From Comamonadaceae bacterium (lineage in GTDB: Bacteria > Pseudomonadota > Gammaproteobacteria > Burkholderiales > Burkholderiaceae_C): a DNA stretch of 6,973 bases. The notes below the pieces were generated by a model. That model did no database searches. It was not told the DNA's origin and worked only from the letters and a program-made list of their open reading frames with translations. Positions 1 through 6,440 of the stretch are shown piece after piece. The stretch covers positions 1 through 6,973 of the forward strand of contig CANFZJ010000167.1 of the NCBI GenBank assembly GCA_947451445.1, written 5' to 3'. Within the stretch, counting starts at the first letter, position 1. The number at the start of each line of letters is the position of its first letter. Made by a program: the position numbers and the translations under genes.

Positions 1-842
1 GGACCGGCCGCCAGCCCATTGAGGCACTCACTCAGGCGCTGGAAAACGGCGACGTTTTGTACTTCCCCGCGCTGGCCTTCAGCTTGACCGAAGCAGAGCG
101 TCCCCTGCTGCGCGCCGACCTGCGCGACCCCCAAACTCGCAACCTCAGCCAGCCCGCCCATGGCATCGTCAAAGGCGCAGTGGGCACGCCCGATGAGCTG
201 GCTACCCTGAACGGCATGCTGCAGCGCTTTCGCCACCAATCGGTGCAGCTGGTGCACGACCTGTTCCCCCGCTACAGCGCCCACCTGCGGCTGGAACCCA
301 CCAGCTACCGGCCTACCGAAGTGGCGTCGCGCACCCAGTCCTGGCGGGCCGACGACAAGCGCCTGCACGTGGACGCCTTCCCGTCCCGGCCCAACCGGGG
401 TGAGCGCATTCTGCGGGTGTTCAGCAACCTCAACCCCACGCTGCCACGCCGCTGGCGTGTCGGCGAGCCGTTTGAAGACATGGTGCAGCGCTACCTGCCC
501 AAAATCGCGCCCTACCGGGCCTGGCAGGCGCAGTGCCTGAAGAGCCTGGGCATCACCAAGTCGCTGCGCAGCGAATACGACCACATGATGCTGCAGCTGC
601 ACGACCACATGAAGCGCGACCTGGCCTACCAAAAAGACGCCCCCCAAACCGCAGCAGCCTTCGCCCCCGGCAGCACCTGGGTCTGCTTTTCAGACCACAC
701 CCTGCATGCGGTGGATGGCGGGCAGTTCATGGCGGAGCAAACGTTTTTCCTGCCGGTGCAACACCAGTACGACCCGGCACGGAGCCCGTTGGGGGTGTTG
801 ACGCGGTTGCAGGGGCGGGGATTGGTGGGGGCGCGGTTGTAG
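1..842 (+). CDS. kdoO: Kdo 3-hydroxylase (KdoO), 5' end missing
   Basis: Fe(II)/2-oxoglutarate/O2-dependent dioxygenase family that hydroxylates the Kdo sugar of Kdo2-lipid A, turning it into Ko in the LPS inner core (family knowledge). The reading frame is open from base 3, so the gene enters from the left; 279 codons precede the TAG at 840-842. The first in-frame start candidate (TTG at 57) is not the true start, because family-like sequence (QALENGDVLYFPALAF) runs through it. The family signature RLHVDAFPSRP with the HxD iron ligands is at nt 366-374, followed by GERILRVFSNLNP. A likely distal iron histidine lies in SDHTLHAVDGGQF (His codons at 696 and 705). Probably only the first few dozen residues at most are missing. 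It converges on the - strand genes and has no evident link to the glycogen cluster. Family call firm; which distal His is the ligand is inferred. Confidence 0.88.
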   Translation, partial: TGRQPIEALTQALENGDVLYFPALAFSLTEAERPLLRADLRDPQTRNLSQPAHGIVKGAVGTPDELATLNGMLQRFRHQSVQLVHDLFPRYSAHLRLEPTSYRPTEVASRTQSWRADDKRLHVDAFPSRPNRGERILRVFSNLNPTLPRRWRVGEPFEDMVQRYLPKIAPYRAWQAQCLKSLGITKSLRSEYDHMMLQLHDHMKRDLAYQKDAPQTAAAFAPGSTWVCFSDHTLHAVDGGQFMAEQTFFLPVQHQYDPARSPLGVLTRLQGRGLVGARL

Positions 843-863
843 GGTTGGCGCACCTCCATCTGA

Positions 864-881
864 GTGAGGGCCTGGCCCCAC
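864..881 (+). terminator. weak terminator-like hairpin after kdoO
   Basis: GTG-a-GGGC / ctg / GCCC-CAC can fold into a 7-bp stem with one bulged A and a 3-base loop, 21 bases after the kdoO stop. The following bases (aagtaactttattt) are only loosely T-rich, so an intrinsic terminator is possible but not clear. The stem lies just past the 3' end of the convergent small membrane protein gene, but on that strand no T tract follows. Confidence 0.3.
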
Positions 882-889
882 AAGTAACT

Positions 890-1249
890 TTATTTGCGAA
901 AGAAACGCATGTAGAACCCACGTAGACCAACCCATGCGACGACCCCGATAACTGCGACATAGCAGATTCCGGCCGAGTAGCTATGAATACATCTGCCACG
1001 GTAACAACCATACGAATTAGGATGCGTGAAAATGCCAAAGGCGAAGTAGCTGCACAGCGTTATCAGGGTCAAGTAGATCCAAATGCCATCCAGCGAAAAG
1101 GCTCCCTGGCGCTTCGCTTCAGAAACGACTTTTTCTTCTTGGCAAAAGTCTTCGAATAGGTAGCGATATTCGGGCCTGACTGCGTTGATATCGATGCCAG
1201 GCTTATAGCGAGGCTTGTGTTGTGGCTCTTGGTTGTTTGATGAGTTCAT
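890..1249 (-). CDS. hypothetical two-helix membrane protein
   Basis: A 119-residue protein I do not recognise. Residues 1-55 are hydrophilic and rich in Asn, Gln, Lys and Glu (starts MNSSNNQEPQHKPRYKPG). Residues about 56-75 (IWIYLTLITLCSYFAFGIF) and 92-110 (SAGICYVAVIGVVAWVGLR) are hydrophobic and long enough to cross the membrane. The tail (RGFYMRFFRK) is strongly basic, so an inner-membrane hairpin with both ends in the cytoplasm is likely. The loop between the helices carries two cysteines (Cys82, Cys87). I chose the ATG at 1249; the frame stays open to an ATG at 1348, but that would overlap the antitoxin gene by 34 bases and has no Shine-Dalgarno site. The ATG at 1249 also lacks a good one. 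It lies 65 bases after the antitoxin stop on the same strand and could share its transcript. Hand count of 961-1080 gives about 48% G+C, against 73% for a sample inside glgX (2221-2280), suggesting acquired DNA. No function can be assigned. Confidence 0.6.
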   Translation of the reverse strand: MNSSNNQEPQHKPRYKPGIDINAVRPEYRYLFEDFCQEEKVVSEAKRQGAFSLDGIWIYLTLITLCSYFAFGIFTHPNSYGCYRGRCIHSYSAGICYVAVIGVVAWVGLRGFYMRFFRK

Positions 1250-1314
1250 GCGTGGAATGTGTGGCAGATTGCTGTTAAGTTCAACGTGAAGTAAATCAAA
1301 AATCAGAAGTGGTT

Positions 1315-1602
1315 TCACGCAACCTGCAATACCAGCCGCTTGCCGCATGCTTTGACATAACGGCGCAAGGTAGCCACAGAAGGCGAGTGCTTTCCAGTGG
1401 CCAGAGCGCGCTCTAGCCTAGCTATTGCGGGTGCCTGCGTACCCATGCGTTCCGCGACTTGGGCTTGCGTGAGCCCGGCCTCCTGGCGGGCTTTCAACAG
1501 GGCATCGAGCAGGGCGCCTTCTTCTTGCTCAAGCCGTTCAACTTCTGCTTTTACGCCGGGGCGCGCTAGAAGTTTTTGGACCAGTTGTTCATGGGTTTGC
1601 AT
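1315..1602 (-). CDS. higA: HigA-type antitoxin, XRE-family HTH
   Basis: A 95-residue DNA-binding antitoxin. A helix-turn-helix of the Cro/XRE type is clear at residues about 44-63 (LTQAQVAERMGTQAPAIARLE), inside a domain spanning roughly 35-88. The charged N-terminal part (residues 15-40, VKAEVERLEQEEGALLDALL) looks helical. In the family the antitoxin binds and silences its toxin and, with it, represses the operon. The ATG at 1602 is supported by a good Shine-Dalgarno site (AAAGGAA). The gene starts 14 bases before the toxin gene ends, so the two are probably translationally coupled. Toxin-first order is the hallmark of HigBA rather than RelBE operons. The symbol is by family; the subfamily was not tested by search. 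Confidence 0.88.
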   Translation of the reverse strand: MQTHEQLVQKLLARPGVKAEVERLEQEEGALLDALLKARQEAGLTQAQVAERMGTQAPAIARLERALATGKHSPSVATLRRYVKACGKRLVLQVA

Positions 1603-1921
1603 GTTTGACTTCCTTTAATCTGGACTCCGCAGTTTCCCGTTCCCGTATCGGCGTCTTGTTGGACTTTTTGACGAAGCCGTGGAGCATCACAATGCGCCGA
1701 CCCACCAGCGTGCAGTAAAAAACCCGTGCGATGCCTTCTGCACCTTTGAGCCGAAGCTCGAAGAGCCCATCGCCGAAGGCTTTCGTATGGGGCTCACCCA
1801 AGTTGGGGCCAATGGCTGCCATTCGACGGGTGAGCACGATATAGCGGGCGGCCAGCGTATCCGGCAAAGCCAGTATCTCGTCTTGGATGGCGTCGCTGTA
1901 GTAGGTGACCGTGTACTCCAT
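1589..1921 (-). CDS. higB: HigB/RelE-type toxin, phage Gp49-like family
   Basis: A 110-residue toxin of the RelE/ParE superfamily, phage-derived Gp49-like (HigB) branch; members are usually ribosome-dependent mRNA endonucleases that stop translation. The family core is plain at residues about 51-103: GLFELRLKGAEGIARVFYC, then RRIVMLHGFVKKSNKTP, then the helix RERETAESRLKEV. The conserved Arg/Lys residues of that core are present and the length is normal for the family, so the toxin looks intact. I start it at the ATG at 1921; a TTG two codons upstream is in frame. Neither has a Shine-Dalgarno site, and the inferred transcription start falls on the ATG, so translation may be leaderless. It is the first gene of the pair, overlapping the antitoxin by 14 bases. 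Substrate and toxicity are inferred from family only. Confidence 0.88.
   Translation of the reverse strand: MEYTVTYYSDAIQDEILALPDTLAARYIVLTRRMAAIGPNLGEPHTKAFGDGLFELRLKGAEGIARVFYCTLVGRRIVMLHGFVKKSNKTPIRERETAESRLKEVKHANP
1610..1616 (-). promoter_or_regulatory. ribosome binding site of the antitoxin gene
   Basis: AAAGGAA on the - strand, 7 bases before the antitoxin ATG and inside the 3' end of the toxin gene. It is the clearest Shine-Dalgarno site in this cluster. The toxin gene has none, so the antitoxin may be translated more strongly than the toxin from the same mRNA (inference). Confidence 0.65.
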
Positions 1922-1927
1922 CGTCAA

Positions 1928-1956
1928 ATAATAACAAAAATGTTATTTTTGCGCAA
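1928..1956 (-). promoter_or_regulatory. putative higBA promoter
   Basis: On the - strand, TTGCGC (1956-1951) and TATTAT (1933-1928) are separated by exactly 17 bases. TATTAT matches the sigma-70 -10 consensus at 5 of 6 bases; the -35 keeps the TTG. Six bases after the -10 comes the ATG at 1921, so transcription would start on or next to the A of the start codon. The region is AT-rich against a GC-rich background. Assigned by eye only. Confidence 0.5.
1930..1947. promoter_or_regulatory. palindromic operator for HigA autorepression
   Basis: AATAACA - AAAA - TGTTATT is a perfect 7-bp inverted repeat with a 4-base spacer; two further pairs (1927-1928 with 1949-1950) extend it after one mismatch. 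It fills the space between the putative -35 and -10 and covers part of the -10, where a bound repressor would block RNA polymerase. AT-rich dyads of this size in this position are typical operators of XRE antitoxins. That HigA binds here is inference. Confidence 0.65.
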
Positions 1957-1989
1957 TGAAAATAGTGTGGCCTGGCGGGTTGCTGATAC

Positions 1990-2006
1990 TGCAGCTAGGC
2001 GCTGCA
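1990..2006 (-). terminator. small hairpin downstream of glgX, no T tract
   Basis: TGCAGC and GCTGCA form a perfect 6-bp stem around a 5-base loop, starting 13 bases after the glgX stop. No run of T follows on the - strand, so it is not a standard intrinsic terminator; it could protect the 3' end of the glg mRNA or be chance. If glg transcription is not stopped here it would read into higBA. Confidence 0.3.
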
Positions 2007-2019
2007 TGAACCCTACTTT

Positions 2020-4176
2020 TTACAACTTCAACCCCGCCCCAGCCCCCGCCAGTACCACCAAGCTATGTGCAGGCAAGGCAAAGTTTGCCCCGCCTTGCCC
2101 CAGCCAAGGGCACAGCCCACGCGGGTTGCTGCTGTCCAGCACGCCTTGCCAGGCTCCGGGGGGGAGCTGGAAGGCTTCTGGCGCGTGCCCGGCGTTGATG
2201 AGCAGCAGCAGCGGGGCTTTGGCGCGGCCGGGTTTGCCTATCAGGCAGCCGAGCACGTGTTGCCGCGGGTCGCGCCAGTCGGCATCTGCCAGCGGGGTGC
2301 CGTTGCTGCGCAGCCAGGCCAGGTCGTACAGGCCTTGCATATCGGCCAGCCCGCTGTACCAGTGGTTGGCAAAGGGCAGGGCCTGGCGGCGCAAGGAGAT
2401 GACGCGGGCGGTGAAGGCGATGAGGTCGTCGTCGGCGGCGGCCCAGTCGATCCAGGTGGTGGGGGTGTCCTGGCAATAGGGGTTGTTGTTGCCGCCTTGT
2501 GTATGGCCTAATTCATCGCCAGCGCAGACCAGTGGCGTGCCTTGTGCTATTAATGTAGTAGCGAGAAGGGCGCGTTGCAGCCGTGTACGCAGGGTGTTGA
2601 CGGTGGGGTCTTGGCTGGGGCCTTCGGTGCCGCAGTTGTAGTTGAGGTTGTGGCCGTGGCCGTCACGGTTGTCTTCTTGGTTGGCCAGGTTGTGGCGCTG
2701 GTTGTAGCTAACCAGGTCGCGCAGGGTAAAGCCGTCGTGCGACACCACGTAGTTGACGGATTCGGCAGGGGCGCGGTTGCGCGGCTGGTACATGTCGGAC
2801 GAGCCGCACAGGCGCTGGGCTAGTCCGGCGCGGGTGAAGTCGGGGGTGGGGGACTCGGGGGCGGAGGCGGTTTGGACCCAGAAGCCCCGGATGTTGTCGC
2901 GGAAGCGGTCGTTCCATTCCAGCCAGCCACGCGGGAAGTTGCCGGTTTGGTAGCCGCCAGGGCCTACGTCCCAGGGCTCCGCGATCATCTTCACGCGCGA
3001 CAGCACCGGGTCTTGCGCGATGGCGGTGAAGAAGGCGCTGTTGCGGTCAAAGCCGTGGTCGGTGCGGCCCAGCACGGGGGCCAGGTCGAAGCGGAAGCCG
3101 TCTACGTGCATTTCGCCGACCCAGTAGCGCAGGCTGTCCAGCACCATTTGCAGTACGCGGGGCTGGCGCACGTCCAGCGTGTTGCCGCAGCCGGAGTAGT
3201 TGTCGTAGTGGGCGGGGGAGTCGGGCGGCAGGCGGTAGTAGCTGGCGTTGTCCAGGCCGCGAAAGCTGATGGTGGGGCCGTCGTCACCGGCTTCGCAGGT
3301 GTGGTTGTAGACCACGTCGAGCAGTACTTCGATGCCTGCGGCGTGCAGGGTTTTGACCATGGCGCGGAATTCGTCACGCGGTGTGACGCCCCCCATGCCG
3401 CTGGCCATGCGCGGGTCTACGCTGAAAAAGCCCAGGGTGTTGTAGCCCCAGTAGTTGCTCAGGCCCATCTTGTGCAGGCGCTCTTCACTTAAAGCGTAGT
3501 GCACGGGTAGCAGGCTGACGGCGGTGATGCCCAGGCGTTGCAGGTGGGTGACCGAGGCGGGGTGCGCCAGGCCTGCGTAGGTGCCGCGCAGGGGCGGCGG
3601 CACTTGTTCGTTGAGGCGAGAAAAGCCTTTGACGTGGCATTCGTAGAACACCGAATGGGCCAGCGGCGTGCGCGGTGCCTGGTCGCCGCCCCAGTCGAAC
3701 TGGTCGTAGGTGACGCGGGCCTTGAGGGCCAGGGCGGCGTTGTCGCGGGTGTCCATGTGGCGTGGATGCAGGCGGTCGCCCGCGAAGTGCTCGTCACGCC
3801 ATTCAAAATGGCCCACGATGTCGCGGGCGTAGGGGTCGAGCAGCAGCTTGGATGCGTCAAATCGGTGGCCCCGGTCGGGCCGCCAGGGGCCGTGGGCGCG
3901 CAGGCCGTAGACCATGCCCGGCTGGCCACCCGGCAGGTAGCCGTGCCAGACGTCGCCGCTGTGGGCGGGCAGACGGAAACGGGCTATTTCGACGCTGCCG
4001 CTGGGGTCGAAAACACAGACCTCCATGGCCTGGGCATGGGCGGAAAAAACGGCGAAATTAATGCCTTGGCCGTCGAAGCTGCTGCCGATGGGCCAAGGCT
4101 GGCCAGGTTGGATGGCGGGCAGTGCTGCGCGCACGGCCTTGGCTTTAGGGGAGGGTGGAGATGTCAGACTTTCCAT
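2020..4176 (-). CDS. glgX: glycogen debranching enzyme GlgX
   Basis: A 718-residue GH13 isoamylase-type enzyme that hydrolyses alpha-1,6 bonds of the short branch stubs left on glycogen by phosphorylase, in the cytoplasm. Domains: a Pro-rich leader (1-24); an N-terminal CBM48-like beta domain (about 25-130, starting PGQPWPIGSSFDGQGINFAVFS); the (beta/alpha)8 catalytic domain (about 170-600); a C-terminal beta domain to the end. Visible GH13 motifs: DVVYNH (287-292); DGFRFDLAP with nucleophile Asp364; IAEPWD with acid/base Glu400; VSHDGFTL with Asp481. All three catalytic residues are present. It is somewhat longer than the E. coli enzyme but within the family range. The ATG at 4176 lies inside the end of glgB (13-base overlap) with no strong Shine-Dalgarno site, so translation probably depends on ribosomes finishing glgB. 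Related isoamylases such as TreX are less likely given the glg neighbours. Confidence 0.95.
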   Translation of the reverse strand: MESLTSPPSPKAKAVRAALPAIQPGQPWPIGSSFDGQGINFAVFSAHAQAMEVCVFDPSGSVEIARFRLPAHSGDVWHGYLPGGQPGMVYGLRAHGPWRPDRGHRFDASKLLLDPYARDIVGHFEWRDEHFAGDRLHPRHMDTRDNAALALKARVTYDQFDWGGDQAPRTPLAHSVFYECHVKGFSRLNEQVPPPLRGTYAGLAHPASVTHLQRLGITAVSLLPVHYALSEERLHKMGLSNYWGYNTLGFFSVDPRMASGMGGVTPRDEFRAMVKTLHAAGIEVLLDVVYNHTCEAGDDGPTISFRGLDNASYYRLPPDSPAHYDNYSGCGNTLDVRQPRVLQMVLDSLRYWVGEMHVDGFRFDLAPVLGRTDHGFDRNSAFFTAIAQDPVLSRVKMIAEPWDVGPGGYQTGNFPRGWLEWNDRFRDNIRGFWVQTASAPESPTPDFTRAGLAQRLCGSSDMYQPRNRAPAESVNYVVSHDGFTLRDLVSYNQRHNLANQEDNRDGHGHNLNYNCGTEGPSQDPTVNTLRTRLQRALLATTLIAQGTPLVCAGDELGHTQGGNNNPYCQDTPTTWIDWAAADDDLIAFTARVISLRRQALPFANHWYSGLADMQGLYDLAWLRSNGTPLADADWRDPRQHVLGCLIGKPGRAKAPLLLLINAGHAPEAFQLPPGAWQGVLDSSNPRGLCPWLGQGGANFALPAHSLVVLAGAGAGLKL

Positions 4177-6338
4177 TCGAGCAGGACAGTGGCCAAGGGC
4201 GGCAGGTTAAGAAGAATCGAATGCGGCTTGCCGTGGTGTGGCGTGTCGTCTGCCGTGGCAATGCCGAGTGGCGTGCCGACGTTGCTGCCGCCGTAGTGCA
4301 CTGAGTCGGTATTCAAGCGCTCGACGTAGTTGCCAGACTTTGGCACACCCAGCCGGTAGCCGTTCCAGACATTCGGGGTGAAATTGCACACCGCCACTAT
4401 AAAGGAGCTGCTGTCTACGCCCTTGCGGATGAAGCTGAGTACCGAGCGTTCGCTGTCGTTGTGCTCGATCCACTCAAAGCCTTCGGGCACAAAGTCCAGC
4501 TGGTACAGGGCCGGGGTGGCGCTGTAGATTTTGTTCAGGTCGCGCACCAGCCGCTGCATGCCCGCGTGGGGCGCGTGGTCGAGCAGGTGCCAATCCAGGC
4601 TTTGGTTGAAGTTCCATTCGGCGTCTTGGGCAAATTCGCAGCCCATGAAGAGCAGCTTTTTGCCAGGGTGGGCAAACATATAGCCCATGAAGGCGCGCAG
4701 ATTGGCAAACTGCTGCCAGCGGTCGCCCGGCATTTTGTTCAGCAGCGAACCTTTGCCGTGTACCACTTCGTCGTGCGAAATGGGCAAGACGAAGTTTTCG
4801 GTGAAGGCATAGACCAGGCTGAAGCTGATTTCGCCCTGGTGGTGCTTGCGGTAAATGGGGTCGCGCTCCATATAGGCCAGCGTGTCGTGCATCCAGCCCA
4901 TGTTCCACTTGTAGTGAAAGCCCAGGCCACCGGCGTAGGTGGGGCGTGACACGGACGGGAAGGCGGTGGATTCTTCGGCCAGGGTGATGGCTTGGGGGCG
5001 TTCGGTGCCTACCACCTCGTTCATGCGCTTGAGGAAGGCGATGGTTTCCAGGTTTTCGCGCCCGCCGTGTACGTTGGGAATCCACTCTCCGGCCTTGCGG
5101 CTGTAGTCGCGGTACAGCATGGACGCCACAGCGTCCACGCGCAGGCCATCGACGCCAAAGCGCTCCAGCCAGTACAGGCCGTTGCCGACCAGAAAGTTAC
5201 TGACCTCGGTGCGGCCCAGGTTGTAGATCAGCGTGTTCCAGTCGTTGTGAAAGCCTTCGCGCGGGTCGGCGTATTCGTACAAATGGGTGCCGTCGAAGTT
5301 GCCCAGGCCGTGCGCGTCGGTGGGGAAGTGGGCGGGCACCCAGTCCAGTATCAGGCCCACACCCGCCGTGTGGCAGGCGGCCACAAAGCGGCCAAACCCG
5401 GCCGGGTCGCCAAACCGGGCGGTGGGCGCGTACATGCCGACCGGCTGGTAGCCCCAGGAGCCGTCAAACGGGTGTTCGCGGATGGGCAGCAGCTCCAGGT
5501 GGGTAAAGCCCATGTCTACCGCGTAGGCGATCAAGGTGTGGCTGAGTTCGTCCCAGTTCAGCCAGTCGTTGCTGGCGTTGCGTCGCCACGAGCCCAGATG
5601 CACTTCGTAAATGCTGATGGGGGCGTCCAGTGCGTTGGCGTGCTTGCGGGCCATGGACGGCGGCACAAAAGGCGGCAAGGCGGCCACGATGCTAGCGGTT
5701 GCCGGGCGCAACTCTGCTTGCAGGGCGTAGGGGTCGGCACGGGCGGGTAGTACCTCGCCGTGCTGGCTGCGAATCTCGTATTTGTACTTGGCACCGGCTT
5801 GGACGCCGGGCAGAAACAGCTCCCACACACCACATTCGCGGCGGTTGCGCATGGGGTGGCAGCGGCCATCCCAGAAGTTGAAGTCGCCCACCACGCTGAC
5901 GCGCGATGCGTTGGGGGCCCACACGGCAAAGCGGGTACCGGCCACGCCTTCCATCACCACCGGCTGTGCGCCTAATACCTCGTAGGGGCGCAAGTGGGTG
6001 CCTTCGCCCAGCAGCCACACATCCATTTCGCCCAAAACGACCGGGAAGCGGTAGGGGTCGTCAATGGTGGCGCTGTGGCCGTCGGTCCACTGCACCTGCA
6101 GGCGGTACACGCCGTTGGATGCCAGGGTGACAACGCCCTCAAAAAAACCGGTGGAGGCCACTTGTTCCAGCGGACCGAGTGCTATGCCCTTGGCCGACTC
6201 CACGGTGACGCTGGTCGCACCGGGTAAAAAGCAGCGCACGGAGGTTTTTCCACCCGGGACCGGATGCGGCCCAAGTAAGGCAAACGGATCGCCAAAACTG
6301 GCGTTGCATAGCATTTCTATTTGTTGTGTGTGCAGCAT
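4164..6338 (-). CDS. glgB: 1,4-alpha-glucan branching enzyme GlgB
   Basis: Cytoplasmic GH13 transglycosylase that cuts an alpha-1,4 glucan chain and rejoins it through an alpha-1,6 bond, creating glycogen branches. At 724 residues it is full length and collinear with the E. coli enzyme. Domains: N1 beta domain (about 15-105, DPFALLGPHP to IDDPYRFP); CBM48 domain (about 115-220, GTRFAVWAPNASRVSVVGDFNFWDG); catalytic barrel (about 240-600); C-terminal beta domain ending LPPLATVLLEWKV. Motifs: DGSWGYQPVGMYAP (292-305); GVDGLRVDAVASMLYRDYSR with nucleophile Asp402; ITLAEES with acid/base Glu455; ISHDEVVHGKGS with Asp523. Their spacing (53 and 121 residues from the nucleophile) matches the family. 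The ATG at 6338 gives the expected short lead before DPFALLG; no clear Shine-Dalgarno site is seen. It lies 102 bases after glgP and overlaps glgX by 13 bases. Confidence 0.97.
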   Translation of the reverse strand: MLHTQQIEMLCNASFGDPFALLGPHPVPGGKTSVRCFLPGATSVTVESAKGIALGPLEQVASTGFFEGVVTLASNGVYRLQVQWTDGHSATIDDPYRFPVVLGEMDVWLLGEGTHLRPYEVLGAQPVVMEGVAGTRFAVWAPNASRVSVVGDFNFWDGRCHPMRNRRECGVWELFLPGVQAGAKYKYEIRSQHGEVLPARADPYALQAELRPATASIVAALPPFVPPSMARKHANALDAPISIYEVHLGSWRRNASNDWLNWDELSHTLIAYAVDMGFTHLELLPIREHPFDGSWGYQPVGMYAPTARFGDPAGFGRFVAACHTAGVGLILDWVPAHFPTDAHGLGNFDGTHLYEYADPREGFHNDWNTLIYNLGRTEVSNFLVGNGLYWLERFGVDGLRVDAVASMLYRDYSRKAGEWIPNVHGGRENLETIAFLKRMNEVVGTERPQAITLAEESTAFPSVSRPTYAGGLGFHYKWNMGWMHDTLAYMERDPIYRKHHQGEISFSLVYAFTENFVLPISHDEVVHGKGSLLNKMPGDRWQQFANLRAFMGYMFAHPGKKLLFMGCEFAQDAEWNFNQSLDWHLLDHAPHAGMQRLVRDLNKIYSATPALYQLDFVPEGFEWIEHNDSERSVLSFIRKGVDSSSFIVAVCNFTPNVWNGYRLGVPKSGNYVERLNTDSVHYGGSNVGTPLGIATADDTPHHGKPHSILLNLPPLATVLLEWKV

Positions 6339-6390
6339 AACGACCGATCAAGTGGAGAAAGCGCGGGTTTGGGGGTTGTAGACAATTCGC

Positions 6391-6426
6391 AGGCTCCGGG
6401 TTGTCTCTGTTCTGCCACCGGAGCCT
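6391..6426. repeat. 9-bp inverted repeat between glgP and glgB
   Basis: AGGCTCCGG (6391-6399) and CCGGAGCCT (6418-6426) are perfect complements around an 18-base loop, starting 14 bases after the glgP stop. The GC-rich 9-bp stem is strong, but no T run follows on either strand, so it is not a textbook terminator. In the mRNA it could shield the glgP 3' end, partly attenuate transcription into glgB, or mark a processing site; as DNA it could be a protein-binding dyad. The rest of the gap (6339-6390) is C-rich on the coding strand and I see no convincing promoter there. Confidence 0.55.
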
Positions 6427-6440
6427 TGCACCTTACTTCG

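Noticed and set aside
57..842. kdoO beginning at the TTG at 57
   Set aside because: Family-like coding sequence continues upstream in frame to the window edge, so the gene is truncated by the window and not started here.
1285..1319. CGTGAA / TTCACG inverted repeat after the antitoxin stop
   Set aside because: Only 6 bp with a 23-base loop and no good T tract in the right place; too weak to call a terminator.
1250..1348. Longer form of the small membrane protein starting at 1348
   Set aside because: It would overlap the antitoxin gene by 34 bases, lacks a Shine-Dalgarno site, and adds 33 residues with no clear role before MNSSNNQ.
839..2016. 8-bp inverted match GTAGGGTT (839-846) and AACCCTAC (2009-2016) flanking the accessory segment, possible element ends
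   Set aside because: An 8-bp match between two short windows is plausible by chance, one copy overlaps the kdoO stop codon, and no transposase or target duplication accompanies it.
1679..2479. A + strand open frame of 266 codons crossing the toxin gene, the intergenic gap and the end of glgX
   Set aside because: It is antisense to two well-supported genes and its translation has no recognisable domain; it looks like a chance open frame.
2872..5750. Long + strand open frames opposite glgX and glgB (for example 2872-3492, 3538-4296, 4992-5750)
   Set aside because: They lie antisense to genes with complete catalytic motifs, are low-complexity Val/Ala/Gly-rich, match no family I know, and are expected from high third-position GC.
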